The translations under genes and the position numbers were made by a program. Shown piece after piece: positions 1 to 10,196 of a DNA stretch of 34,519 nucleotides (its first letter is position 1; the number at the start of each line of letters is the position of its first letter). This DNA is from Ignavibacteria bacterium (lineage in GTDB: Bacteria; Bacteroidota; Ignavibacteria; Kapaibacteriales; Kapaibacteriaceae), in NCBI GenBank assembly GCA_013204605.1, contig JABMNI010000040.1, forward strand, positions 1 to 34,519. Reading direction: 5' to 3'. The notes under the pieces are model-generated. The model saw nothing but the letters and a program-made list of their open reading frames with translations, ran no database searches and was not told the origin of the DNA.

Positions 1-37
1 ACGTAGAGTAAAAGCATAGTGTAACTCGAGGCAAGAT

Positions 38-64
38 ACACACACACACACACACACACACACA
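38..64. repeat. (AC)n dinucleotide microsatellite
   Basis: An uninterrupted run of alternating A and C of about 27 bases lies in the intergenic DNA before the DnaA-box-like sites at 73-112. It is non-coding here. Such tracts can slip in length, but no gene start is visible close enough in this window to say what it might affect; the neighbouring gene on the left lies outside the window. Confidence 0.9.
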
Positions 65-72
65 AGAGAAAG

Positions 73-112
73 TTATCCACATCTGTCGAAACCAATGTGG
101 AAATGTGGAAAT
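73..112. promoter_or_regulatory. DnaA-box-like sites near the window start
   Basis: A perfect match to the classical DnaA box, TTATCCACA, lies at 73-81. Two copies of TGTGGAAAT (reverse complement ATTTCCACA, a one-mismatch box) overlap at 96-104 and 104-112. The same ATTTCCACA variant occurs in the cluster at 33477-33540. The sites sit in the AT-rich non-coding stretch downstream of the VWA-OmpA gene. They could be part of an origin, a DnaA-titration site or a promoter for a gene left of the window; the sequence alone cannot decide. Confidence 0.4.
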
Positions 113-187
113 TTGAGAATCTCAATGTTTCAATCGAATTGTGTAATTGACATTATGAATTGGCATTCTCACATTTACACATTGGTT

Positions 188-1510
188 TTACTTCGATACG
201 ATCACGATCTCCGTGCGCCTATTTAGCCGCCTACCAAATTCGGTGGAGTTATCGGCCATTGGGCGCGTTGGGCCGAAGCCGATAGTTTGGACGCGGTGGG
301 GATCAACGCCTCTTTGAACGGAATACGCCTTTACGGCCTCTGCACGGGCCAGTGAGAGGGCTTTGTTGGTCTTGGTGGAACCTCGGTTATCGGTATGACC
401 TTCCACGAGTATCTGCACGGCAGGACGGCTTTTCATAAAGTCTATGAGCACATCTAGTTCCTGCACTGTATCAGGCAGTATGGCACTGTTAGTTGTGAAC
501 AACAAATTTTCGATAATGAACTTGCGTCCGATTTCCACTATGGGAATTATCTGTTTCACGAGTTCGCGTTTACGTTCATCGAGAATGGAAACGGTTATTG
601 AATCTCGAACTACACGCGAATCGCTACGGTACGAAACAGCATACAGGTTTGTAAGCTGCACAGAATACTGATCAAGTATTCTTGAAAACGGTTGCTTGAT
701 ATCGAACGCATTGCCACGCGTGCTTTCGCTTAGTTCCTTGTACTCAGTTAGACCCGGCGGCGTTATGCAAAACAAACGCATCTTGTTCTCTTTGAGAATT
801 GGAATTGTGGTCTCGGTAGTCATATAGGTCCTACCATTTCCACGCTCGCCGTATTGGTGGTATGGCGCATCGGTAATTAGAACGGCTACTCTATTTGCGG
901 CCGGATTCCACTTGGTTTTGGTAGACTCACGAAGTGCCTCTAGTGAGTTTTCCTTCTCGTCAAATCCGCCACTAGCAAACACCTTGGATAGCCACGCAAG
1001 AAATTCCTTCACGTCGGGCGTTGGCTGGTACACTTTTTCAATAATATCAGAATATAGTATCAGCCCCAACCTGTACTCGATACCTCGGTTACGCAAATCC
1101 TCGACAAATTTTTCAACGTTATTTTTTACCCCGTTAATGTACGCCTGCATAGTACCGGTAATGTCAATCAGGAACACAAAGTCTACAGGGATTCGCTCGA
1201 TAATCGTAATTTTTTCTACTGAGATAACGGGCTTTGGGATTCCGTTTTCTACTACGGTAAGAGTAGTAGGATCTATATCATCCATTACTCGAAGACTATC
1301 ATCAAGCACCTCAACAATTAATTTAACTGTTGGGAATCTTGTGATATCAACGTTTTGGATGGTCATCTTTACGCCGTCGAGCGTCGACTTCACCGTAGCA
1401 TCTTCGGCCGACTTCATTACCTTTTGCACTGAATCAGTTTGCGCGTATAACTCTCCATGGCTTAGAGTAAGCAACGTAAACAAACACAATATGAGCGACT
1501 TAGGTAGCAC
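188..1510 (-). CDS. VWA-domain and OmpA-domain envelope protein
   Basis: The 440-residue product starts with a signal peptide (hydrophobic residues 6-17, likely cleavage after LYA at about residue 23). A von Willebrand factor A fold follows from about residue 108, with a MIDAS-like DITGT at 116-120 after a hydrophobic strand. The C-terminus (about 335-438) is an OmpA-family peptidoglycan-binding domain with GHTDNRGS at 371-378 and GRRLNRR near 426-432. The family anchors the outer membrane to peptidoglycan, and the VWA part suggests metal-dependent protein binding at the cell surface or in the periplasm. It is the last gene of the minus-strand envelope group and lies behind a hairpin that may end the previous transcript. 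The domain calls are firm; the biological role is not known. Confidence 0.85.
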   Translation of the reverse strand: MLPKSLILCLFTLLTLSHGELYAQTDSVQKVMKSAEDATVKSTLDGVKMTIQNVDITRFPTVKLIVEVLDDSLRVMDDIDPTTLTVVENGIPKPVISVEKITIIERIPVDFVFLIDITGTMQAYINGVKNNVEKFVEDLRNRGIEYRLGLILYSDIIEKVYQPTPDVKEFLAWLSKVFASGGFDEKENSLEALRESTKTKWNPAANRVAVLITDAPYHQYGERGNGRTYMTTETTIPILKENKMRLFCITPPGLTEYKELSESTRGNAFDIKQPFSRILDQYSVQLTNLYAVSYRSDSRVVRDSITVSILDERKRELVKQIIPIVEIGRKFIIENLLFTTNSAILPDTVQELDVLIDFMKSRPAVQILVEGHTDNRGSTKTNKALSLARAEAVKAYSVQRGVDPHRVQTIGFGPTRPMADNSTEFGRRLNRRTEIVIVSK

Positions 1511-1559
1511 GTAATTTTTTCAGGTTGCCAATCAACACAACAACTGAGTAGGTAAAGGA

Positions 1560-1592
1560 AAGCCCCTTGAAGAAAATACTTCTAAGGGGCTT
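1560..1592 (-). terminator. Hairpin terminator after the 465-aa barrel gene
   Basis: A nine-base arm AAGCCCCTT (1560-1568) and its exact complement AAGGGGCTT (1584-1592) enclose a further GAAG/CTTC pairing with a single bulged T and an AAAATA loop. On the minus strand the hairpin is followed by TTTCCTTT, a moderate T-tract, and lies 20 bases past the stop of the barrel gene, which fits an intrinsic terminator. Both arms are copies of the octamer that is over-represented throughout this window. Confidence 0.6.
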
Positions 1593-1612
1593 AGTAAAAA
1601 GTTTCTTACTAA

Positions 1613-3010
1613 TTAGAAGTTTAAGCGAAGAACGGGTGAGAACATAAAGAAGTTCTTCATCTCGAAAGGACGTACGCCTCTTAGTGGCGTGCTGTAGCGT
1701 CCCTCCAAATACAACCAATCACCTAGCAACGGCACGTATGCTCTTCCAAGTAGCATTTGATTTGCGTACTGCAAGCTAACTCCGAACGGGAAAGAGCTTT
1801 GACTTTTATATTCAATTTTTGCGTACACCCAGTCGCCCAATTCATTTGGCTTCCAAGTTGTCAATCCGGTTACGCCCTCGATAGCTAATGAAGAATTACC
1901 GGTAGTCGTGTCGTTAAATACACCAACCTCGCGTACTTCCGAATACACTATTCCAAGGTCGAACCTGAAAAAGTTTTCGGGGGCTTTAGGATCGACCCAC
2001 CAATTGTAAAATACTGTTGCTTGACCTGTCGACCTCAATAGCGCCGCTGTTGCATACGGATCCACGGGATAACCCGGAGCGGTTATTCGGCGGTTGCCAA
2101 TGCTTGTTGTGTAATATGTAGACGCATCTATGTTTTCTGTATACGAAATGCCACGCAATGGGAGTTCCATATTTAGGCCAACACCAAATTGCGGATGCAT
2201 TGGAAAGTGGAAGTCCAATCCAGCCACGAATTTTCCGCCATAGCCGGCATTCAATTTTCTGCCCGGAATGAAGTTTAAAAATCTGTTCTGACCATCTATC
2301 GATCCGTTTAAACGGTACCCAAAACCAAGCTTTGCATTCAGTAAATACGGGATAGCTTTTCTTGTCGCGGCGTCTGTGTTTTCGTACAACGGACGTTGCA
2401 ATGTTATGCGACCCTCGCCTGATGACCAGTAGGTATATCCAACCTGGTCAGTACCAATGGATGACTTCAACCAAAAACCAGATTTACCGATTTTCAACAC
2501 CTGTTCGAACGCCGAAAGTGTAAACGCATGCGTCACATTTGTCGGCTCCATATAGTTTATAATCTCTGCTGTCTGTGGTGCCGATGGTGGTTGGCTTGGA
2601 GGAATTTCTGTATAACAATACGGGCGCTTCGGATCCGAAAGTGTAAACGAAAGTTTGCGCATGTTCGAAGAAATCTCAGCGGCAACCATTCTCTCTGATC
2701 CACATTCAATAAGAATAAGATCAAATTCAGGTTCCGAAAGACCCTCTCTAATTGGGGCACTGGTAACTACGATATTCTTGTCGTCCAAGTTTTTCGGGTC
2801 GTAACCTAATAGGGCAAAAGACTGCTTAATCTTAACCTGCAGGTCACCTTCACACACTCTCCATCTTGGAAAGTACTGAAGAATCTCAGGGTCGATTGTC
2901 TTTAATGCCGTTATAATACTATCGGTTGTAGACTGCGCTTGAATAGTACCTGTGCCTATTAAAGTGCTTACTGCAACGGCGATAAAAAAGAGACGAGTAA
3001 ATTTTGACAT
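1613..3010 (-). CDS. Predicted outer-membrane beta-barrel protein (465 aa)
   Basis: I do not recognise a named family. The product has a clear signal peptide (MSKFTRLFFIAVAVSTL..., cleavage near IQA-Q at about residue 26). It then has a small soluble region to about residue 150 that ends in a Pro/Gln-rich linker (PPSQPPSAPQ). The long C-terminal region is built of alternating aromatic/hydrophobic strands and ends ...VLRLNF, a terminal Phe typical of outer-membrane barrels. The upstream gene has the same plan (signal peptide, soluble domain, barrel ending in Phe), and the two stand 33 bp apart. Downstream of the GldM-like gene, these two may be outer-membrane partners of that system, but this is inference from position only. 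Confidence 0.7.
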   Translation of the reverse strand: MSKFTRLFFIAVAVSTLIGTGTIQAQSTTDSIITALKTIDPEILQYFPRWRVCEGDLQVKIKQSFALLGYDPKNLDDKNIVVTSAPIREGLSEPEFDLILIECGSERMVAAEISSNMRKLSFTLSDPKRPYCYTEIPPSQPPSAPQTAEIINYMEPTNVTHAFTLSAFEQVLKIGKSGFWLKSSIGTDQVGYTYWSSGEGRITLQRPLYENTDAATRKAIPYLLNAKLGFGYRLNGSIDGQNRFLNFIPGRKLNAGYGGKFVAGLDFHFPMHPQFGVGLNMELPLRGISYTENIDASTYYTTSIGNRRITAPGYPVDPYATAALLRSTGQATVFYNWWVDPKAPENFFRFDLGIVYSEVREVGVFNDTTTGNSSLAIEGVTGLTTWKPNELGDWVYAKIEYKSQSSFPFGVSLQYANQMLLGRAYVPLLGDWLYLEGRYSTPLRGVRPFEMKNFFMFSPVLRLNF

Positions 3011-3043
3011 GTTATATACCGATCGTATTCGCTAGGGGGCTTA

Positions 3044-4693
3044 TCAGAAATTAAATATGAATCGAGCATTAGGCATAACTACAGCTGCGTTTTCCCAAGG
3101 CCGTGGATCGCGGGAGACAGGCGTAAAGATTTTCACATCCAAACGGATAGCAAATTCATCAATTACAGGAATCTGCAGCCAAGCAACACCAAGTATGGTT
3201 TCGTCGAAATACGAAAGCGAGAATCCAACCGGAGTAGACCAACTTGTGTTCATGAAATCAATTCTACCCGAAACTCCACCAACTGTAGTTGATGCATTTT
3301 TCTTGAATTGAACTGAATCCTGCTGACCTGAAATCGTCTGATCTGCCCAGGTTTCCATTCCATACACTGTACCACCCAACCTCATCCTGAACATAAAATC
3401 TTTGTCGATTTTAATTGCAAAAGAGTACTGAACTGATCCATGGTAACGCACTAAGTAATCATTATACCTGTTGCGTTCGGAATCGAAAACCTGATGTGTT
3501 GTTTTTTTTGCGTCAGAGAAAACATAGCTGGCTGAAAGGTTGAATACTCCCGACTCGCTGATTACCTTTATTGGAAAATCAAACGACCCGTTAATACCTA
3601 ACCCACCATTCGTCATTTTTCTTGTGTTACCTACATCACTAGCAAGCGCCGACCAACCAGTTGTTGGTAAAATGAAACCAAGTCGAGATGAGCTCCAAAG
3701 CGCGTTCAGTGTCATCCGCTCACTCCAAAGTGACGGGTAGTTGATTGCTTCAAGGCCATAAGCCAGTTCAGCCCCATATTTAGGCAGCACCGTATTGGTT
3801 CCCTTAGTTGAGTCGAAGTCATCAATCGCGCCTGCCGTCTTAGGTATCTCATATCTACGGTACGAAATACCATCAAGAACACTCACTATAACCTCGTTGT
3901 TACCACTGTACACTTGAGGATTTCCGTCAGTAATTCGAATATAGGTTTGTGGGTCATCTTCTGTTACGCCAATAGTATTTCCGTAGCGCTTAGGCACAAA
4001 TCGAATACCTTCTTCGCCAATTCCCTGAGCTTCGGGCGTCACGTTCTCATAGTTGCCCTGAACTACCTGATTGTTTAAGAACTCAAGTAAATCTTTGGAA
4101 CCTGTTTTAAGAAGATCACGTCCCTTCATGGCAACGTTATTTACCAAGATCGACTCATCAAGATCTTTTTTCAATTCAATTGGAAGAAAGACCTGACTTG
4201 GTGGATCGAGATCGTCTTTCAAACCATAGTAACTCTCGGAATTCTTTTGAACCAAAAGACCAATAAACTGGTACGGTTCATTGGGAATTCGTCGAGTAGT
4301 TACAACGTAGGCTTTCTTGAACTGAGCTCGCTCCCAAGCAACGCGCTGGGTGTAATAGCGTTCGTAGGCTTTACAACCTGGAGCACGCAACAAACGTTGC
4401 ACTTCCTTGTCGTCCATACCCTCGCCACCAGTTAGCACGTAACTCTCTATTTCATCTCGGCCACGACACTGCTTAGCGTCTTCTGGTAGTTCCGGTTCTT
4501 TGGGTCCAAGAAGAACATTTAGATTAACTAAATCCTCGCCTTCCGGAACCTTGTATACCGACACCATACCATAGCGCCAATTCTTGTATCGAAGCAGTAA
4601 ATTATTTATCTGCGAATTTTGTTGCGCAAATGCCGGAGCCGACAATATTCCTACCATCAGCACCGCAAAAAAAGCGTATCGCAAGCGCGTCAT
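3044..4693 (-). CDS. Predicted outer-membrane beta-barrel protein (549 aa)
   Basis: The start is placed at the internal ATG (4693), because a typical signal peptide (MTRLRYAFFAVLMVGILSAP, cleavage near AFA-Q) begins there and the longer reading frame would start inside the terminator hairpin at 4743-4780. An N-terminal soluble region of roughly 250 residues includes an E/D-rich part with two Cys residues. A strand-rich region follows and ends ...NARFIFNF, an outer-membrane barrel signature. No named family is recognised. The gene follows the GldM-like gene and precedes a second barrel gene of similar plan. The octamer TAAGCCCCCT directly follows its stop codon. Confidence 0.7.
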   Translation of the reverse strand: MTRLRYAFFAVLMVGILSAPAFAQQNSQINNLLLRYKNWRYGMVSVYKVPEGEDLVNLNVLLGPKEPELPEDAKQCRGRDEIESYVLTGGEGMDDKEVQRLLRAPGCKAYERYYTQRVAWERAQFKKAYVVTTRRIPNEPYQFIGLLVQKNSESYYGLKDDLDPPSQVFLPIELKKDLDESILVNNVAMKGRDLLKTGSKDLLEFLNNQVVQGNYENVTPEAQGIGEEGIRFVPKRYGNTIGVTEDDPQTYIRITDGNPQVYSGNNEVIVSVLDGISYRRYEIPKTAGAIDDFDSTKGTNTVLPKYGAELAYGLEAINYPSLWSERMTLNALWSSSRLGFILPTTGWSALASDVGNTRKMTNGGLGINGSFDFPIKVISESGVFNLSASYVFSDAKKTTHQVFDSERNRYNDYLVRYHGSVQYSFAIKIDKDFMFRMRLGGTVYGMETWADQTISGQQDSVQFKKNASTTVGGVSGRIDFMNTSWSTPVGFSLSYFDETILGVAWLQIPVIDEFAIRLDVKIFTPVSRDPRPWENAAVVMPNARFIFNF

Positions 4694-4742
4694 ATCATAC
4701 CCTGAAGCGTGTATTATTCTCGTTTTCAAATCTTCAAAAATG

Positions 4743-4780
4743 AATCGCAGAGTAATCATTGTTGTGATTGCTCTGCGATT
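4743..4780 (-). terminator. Intrinsic terminator after the GldM-like gene
   Basis: Arms AATCGCAGAG and CTCTGCGATT (10 bp, perfect) continue inward as a further 6 bp with one G-T pair around a six-base loop, giving a 16-bp stem. On the minus strand it is followed by CATTTTTG. It lies 12 bases past the stop of the GldM-like gene and before the signal-peptide start of the next gene, so the downstream barrel gene probably has its own promoter or depends on read-through. Confidence 0.7.
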
Positions 4781-4791
4781 ACATCGTCCTT

Positions 4792-6942
4792 TTAGTTTCC
4801 TACTGATACCGTCTTTGTTATCTGTCTTGGGCGCGATTCGGTTCCCTGCGACCTAGCGGTTGCTGAAATCGTGACCGCCACATTACCCTTTACTTGTCCC
4901 TTGGTTAACGGGAATCTTCCGCCTTGCAATTTCAGTGTCACTTCGTATTCCTGTCCAGAAACCTTACGCGGCTTACCTACCGCAACCACTTTGAAGGTCT
5001 GACCAGTTCGCATGTCACGAACCGATGCATTACCTACTTGGATGTCCACAGCTCCCACATCCGCTTTATCGGTTTCACTAATGGTAGGTGGGCGAACTAA
5101 GAAGCCCCTCACCTTAAACTCACCAGTTTGGTTGTCAGAAATTGGATCGGAACGCATATCAGAAGTTACGATGGTTGGTTTTTTCAACCCTACCTCACCG
5201 GAACCATTGAATATCTCAACTATCTCTCCTGTTTGCGGATCTTTCCATGCAACCGAAAGTCCAACTTTATCTGCACCTGCTGGAACAATTACAGCATCGG
5301 ACAACTGAACATTCAACTTATGTAGCGGTGAAATCTGCGTTCCACCACCCATATTAAACTGCATAACGAACTCGTCGGGCTTAATTGTGTTTCCTGATGC
5401 AGGCGCAACTACCAACTCGATAGCATCCCCCCACGACATTTCAAGGAAGCTCTTTACTTCGTCTTCGTTCTTAATCTTGGAAGGATAAACATAAACCGAA
5501 CATTGAACGGCTTCGGAAGTTTTATTTGAATTCTTCTGAATGAGTTCAAAAACATATGGTTCAGCGCGAGGAGCAAGGCTACCCGACACTGGAATTTCTA
5601 CCTGTTTAGCAATCCACTTCGTTTGACCGCCATCTGTGCTTGCTGCAGTAGCACCTGAACCGCCAATGGTTGCAGCACCTGGTTTTTTGCTGAATTCTGT
5701 TGTACCGTTAGCTGGGGTGACCTGCATAGGCAGCACAATTTTTGACAGCTTATCGAACACTCGAATCACTGTTTTCAAGTCAGCAATCTTAGGGTCAGTG
5801 ATTTGAGGCTGTGGCTTCAGCACACGAATATTAAACTCCATATCGCCCTGATTTTGCTTGAAGGAATTTTCAGCCCTTAAGCCTGGGGTGGTAAGTTTAA
5901 TAATAGCTGCGTACAACTTGATCCGAGCACGTGCATTTAAGTCGTCAGTCTTATCAAATTCTTCCTGAATTTTAGCATCAAATTCTTCGATGCTTTTCTT
6001 CGCCAAATCAGTAGGCGGTAGTCCATCTGTGTGCTTTAAAATTTCTTCACGGACTTTAACTAGATCTTTAACTTTCAATTGGACCGTTCCAATGTTAACC
6101 TTACTGTCTCCATCGAATTCAAACGGCTGTCCTTCTTTGACGCTTACTCCTAGAATCTTGCTAGTACGCGACGAGAACTTCAGTTTGTACCAGCCGGCTT
6201 CCCTGGGCTCGAAGTTCACAACAAAGGAACGCTTCTTATTAGACATTTCCTCGCCCAGGCTATTCGTTTCAGCTAGGGAAAAATAAAATTCTGGCTCTTG
6301 TATTCTGCCGGGTTTAAACGGCGTGGTTTCAGGAACGTTATAGATAGCCTGCTTCATAACGTTCTGAGCTGAGTCGACAAAATTTTTCGGGTTGCCTTTA
6401 TTCTGTTCGTAGAAAGCTTTCAAACGGCTAGCCATTTCATCGTACTTCAACTTCAATTCTGACGTGGTTTTCAATTGCCAACCAACAGAATCAGGAGGAA
6501 CGGCCTCGTCGGATTGGTTGTTATTGTACAAGATCTCGTATTTCAAGTCAGAAACGTTCGAAAGCTTAATAAACCTTTGTAATCTGTCAAGATATTCGAT
6601 TGGCTCTTCGCCTTCTGAAAGCTTCAATGACGAAGCCACATCGGTAATTCCAACTTCCACCATGTACTTGCGTTCTGGCTTAATGTCGGCGCCGATGGCT
6701 TCTTTAACATTCACACCAGGAGGTGGGATTGTTATCTGATCCTGAGGACGCGTATTTATACCCTCCGTACCCGAACCAACTTGCAATTGCGAAAGAATAC
6801 TTTCTACAATTCTCATTGATTCCTTTTGTTTCGCAATCAACAGCTCTTCTGCTTCGTCCCGCTCAACAATAATGATGAGAAGCTCAAGAATTACTGCCAA
6901 ATAGAGTACAAAATATACTTTACCTGCTCCGCCCTTAGACAT
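4792..6942 (-). CDS. GldM/PorM-like inner-membrane anchored periplasmic protein (candidate T9SS component)
   Basis: The 716-residue protein begins with one uncleaved membrane helix (about residues 10-26) carrying a Glu in its middle (VILELLIII). An acidic, helical region follows with coiled-coil-like stretches to about residue 350. The remainder is a chain of strand-rich domains, including a Gly/Ala/Ser-rich linker near residue 420. This order (single N-terminal helix, helical domain, Ig-like strand domains) is that of GldM/PorM, which couples the inner-membrane GldL motor to the outer-membrane T9SS core. It is longer than the roughly 510-residue Bacteroidetes GldM, and no gldK, gldL or gldN is recognisable beside it. 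GGAG stands about nine bases before the ATG. The architecture is visible, but the GldM assignment is an inference that needs a profile search. Confidence 0.5.
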   Translation of the reverse strand: MSKGGAGKVYFVLYLAVILELLIIIVERDEAEELLIAKQKESMRIVESILSQLQVGSGTEGINTRPQDQITIPPPGVNVKEAIGADIKPERKYMVEVGITDVASSLKLSEGEEPIEYLDRLQRFIKLSNVSDLKYEILYNNNQSDEAVPPDSVGWQLKTTSELKLKYDEMASRLKAFYEQNKGNPKNFVDSAQNVMKQAIYNVPETTPFKPGRIQEPEFYFSLAETNSLGEEMSNKKRSFVVNFEPREAGWYKLKFSSRTSKILGVSVKEGQPFEFDGDSKVNIGTVQLKVKDLVKVREEILKHTDGLPPTDLAKKSIEEFDAKIQEEFDKTDDLNARARIKLYAAIIKLTTPGLRAENSFKQNQGDMEFNIRVLKPQPQITDPKIADLKTVIRVFDKLSKIVLPMQVTPANGTTEFSKKPGAATIGGSGATAASTDGGQTKWIAKQVEIPVSGSLAPRAEPYVFELIQKNSNKTSEAVQCSVYVYPSKIKNEDEVKSFLEMSWGDAIELVVAPASGNTIKPDEFVMQFNMGGGTQISPLHKLNVQLSDAVIVPAGADKVGLSVAWKDPQTGEIVEIFNGSGEVGLKKPTIVTSDMRSDPISDNQTGEFKVRGFLVRPPTISETDKADVGAVDIQVGNASVRDMRTGQTFKVVAVGKPRKVSGQEYEVTLKLQGGRFPLTKGQVKGNVAVTISATARSQGTESRPRQITKTVSVGN

Positions 6943-7066
6943 AGTTTATTCTCCACGCAATGTGAAATTTTTTGGATCCCCGCAGGAGTCCAATATCCCG
7001 TAAAAGTGAGCCCTGCATTCTGCAATGATTCCCTAATGCCATTTCATCCCGTTCCGATTTACTCAA

Positions 7067-7417
7067 TTACTTGCTATTAGTTGTAGCAACCACTTCCGCT
7101 TGGCCAGAAGTGCTTTCAACAGCACTCATTTTTGCGTTTGTTTTTGAAGCGCAGCATGAGCTTGATTTTACTTTTTTTGCCATTTTTTTACTTGAACATT
7201 CGGCTTGTTCCGCGGCAGAGCACTCTTTTTTTGCCACTGCTGTGTGAGCCGTGCATTCAGCTTCTGTTGTTGCAGAAACTGTTTTTACTACAGACTTCGA
7301 GGCGCAGCAAGATGCCGAAGACTTTTTAGCTGTTTCGTCACACTTAAAACCAGCAGTAGCAATTGCTATAGAAGCACCAGCTACCAAAATTGACATACCA
7401 ATCATACGAAGTTTCAT
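7067..7417 (-). CDS. Small Cys-rich exported protein of unknown function
   Basis: Starting at the ATG 7417 (GGAG eight bases upstream, better placed than the ATG four codons earlier), the 116-residue product has a signal-peptide-like N-terminus (MKLRMIGMSILVAGASIAIA). A Lys/Ala/Ser/Thr-rich low-complexity body follows. It carries ten Cys residues, including two copies of SCCASK about 50 residues apart and several isolated Cys in Ala/Glu-rich segments. The pattern suggests metal binding or a disulfide-stabilised periplasmic peptide, but no family is recognised. It precedes the GldM-like gene on the same strand, separated by 124 bp that contain no clear terminator. Confidence 0.6.
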   Translation of the reverse strand: MKLRMIGMSILVAGASIAIATAGFKCDETAKKSSASCCASKSVVKTVSATTEAECTAHTAVAKKECSAAEQAECSSKKMAKKVKSSSCCASKTNAKMSAVESTSGQAEVVATTNSK

Positions 7418-7614
7418 TTTATTCTCCATTAAAACTATTAAAAATTCAATGTCATACTAGATGACCTGTAAATTAGGGTTAAGGCACGGCTTATCCAAAG
7501 AAATTTGCGTACCAAACCTCCAGATATTGCACCTAATTGACTTTATTTAACAAAAAAATCGCGTAAAGTCCAGCAAATACGAGTGCTTAGCCCAATTCAT
7601 AACCTAAAAACTGA

Positions 7615-9221
<1,607 letters not shown>

Positions 9222-9235
9222 GTAATGGTAGGGGG

Positions 9236-10177
9236 CTATCCCTTGGCTGAATGAACATGACCAATGCGTTTGTGCTTAATGCGATCGGAGTACCAAATAA
9301 CAAACGAAGCTGCGATGTAGATTGACGAGTAGGTACCAACAACGATACCAACGAACATTGTGAAGGCGAAACCTTCCAATACGTCCCCGCCAAAAAATAC
9401 AAGTACCAAAAGTGCGGCAAGTACTGAAACACCAGTAATCAAGGTACGGCTAAGAGTTTCGTTAATACTTAGGTTAACCAACTCAGAAAGTGGCATGCCT
9501 TTATGCTTCTCACGATTCTCTCGGATCCGGTCAAATACTACTACCTTGTCATTGATTGAATAACCAAGAATAGTCAGATAGGCCGCAATTGCATTTATGT
9601 TGAATTCTAGGTTTAACAGTCCGGTCTTGTTAAAGATTACGGAAATGATAAAAGCCATGGTAACATCGTGCAACAAAGCCACAATGGAACCCAGACCGTA
9701 TACGAATTCAAACCTGAATGCAACGTAAATAAGCATTACGAGAAATGAAACCACAAGGGCAATGGCACTTTCCCATGCCAGCTCGCTCGAAATCTTACTC
9801 TCTACGTTGTCTGCTCCTAAAAGCTCTACAACATCAGTGCTGAACTTTGTTTGCAATCCGGTTACCATATCCTGCGAAACCTGCGATGCATTTCCTACAC
9901 TTTGAACGCGAATTAGGAACTCGCCTTCACTACCAAAACTTTTCAATTCGGCATTACCGAAACCTAGTGTTCCCAAGGCAGCACGAATGTCCTCGGTAGT
10001 AGCAGTGTTTTTCTGGAATTTCACTGTTATCTGCGTACCACCTGTGAAGTCGATACCCAAGTCAACACCGGCAAAAAATATTGCTATCGCACCGACTACT
10101 GTTAGGATCGCCGACGCCATAAAAAATTTATTGCGGGGCGTTACAAAGTCTATATCGGTTTTTTTAATCAGATCCAT
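9236..10177 (-). CDS. secF: Protein translocase subunit SecF
   Basis: SecF works with SecD in the inner membrane and uses the proton gradient to complete export of preproteins through SecYEG. The 313-residue protein has the expected six-helix RND-like plan. The first periplasmic domain opens with DFTGGTQI (43-50), HDVTMAF is near 170, and the family motif reads GYSINDKVVVFDRIREN at 205-221. Most SecF proteins have Thr or a similar small residue where this one has Lys215-equivalent (SINDK). The gene begins 19 bp after secD. Its stop is embedded in a copy of the over-represented octamer (GATAGCCCCCTACC). Confidence 0.97.
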   Translation of the reverse strand: MDLIKKTDIDFVTPRNKFFMASAILTVVGAIAIFFAGVDLGIDFTGGTQITVKFQKNTATTEDIRAALGTLGFGNAELKSFGSEGEFLIRVQSVGNASQVSQDMVTGLQTKFSTDVVELLGADNVESKISSELAWESAIALVVSFLVMLIYVAFRFEFVYGLGSIVALLHDVTMAFIISVIFNKTGLLNLEFNINAIAAYLTILGYSINDKVVVFDRIRENREKHKGMPLSELVNLSINETLSRTLITGVSVLAALLVLVFFGGDVLEGFAFTMFVGIVVGTYSSIYIAASFVIWYSDRIKHKRIGHVHSAKG

Positions 10178-10196
10178 AATTAAATTCTATCCCACA

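Noticed and set aside
912-1514. 200-codon plus-strand open frame opposite the VWA-OmpA gene
   Set aside because: It is the antisense shadow of a gene with clear domains; the product is Ser/Thr-rich with no signal, motif or RBS.
6970-7000. Hairpin GGACTCC...GGGGATCC before the GldM-like gene as a terminator
   Set aside because: On the minus strand it is followed by an A-run, not a T-run, and the stem contains a mismatch.
7418-7614. Promoter of the Cys-rich gene in the 197-bp gap after purA
   Set aside because: The gap is AT-rich, but no -35/-10 pair or Bacteroidetes-type -33/-7 pair was clear enough to report.
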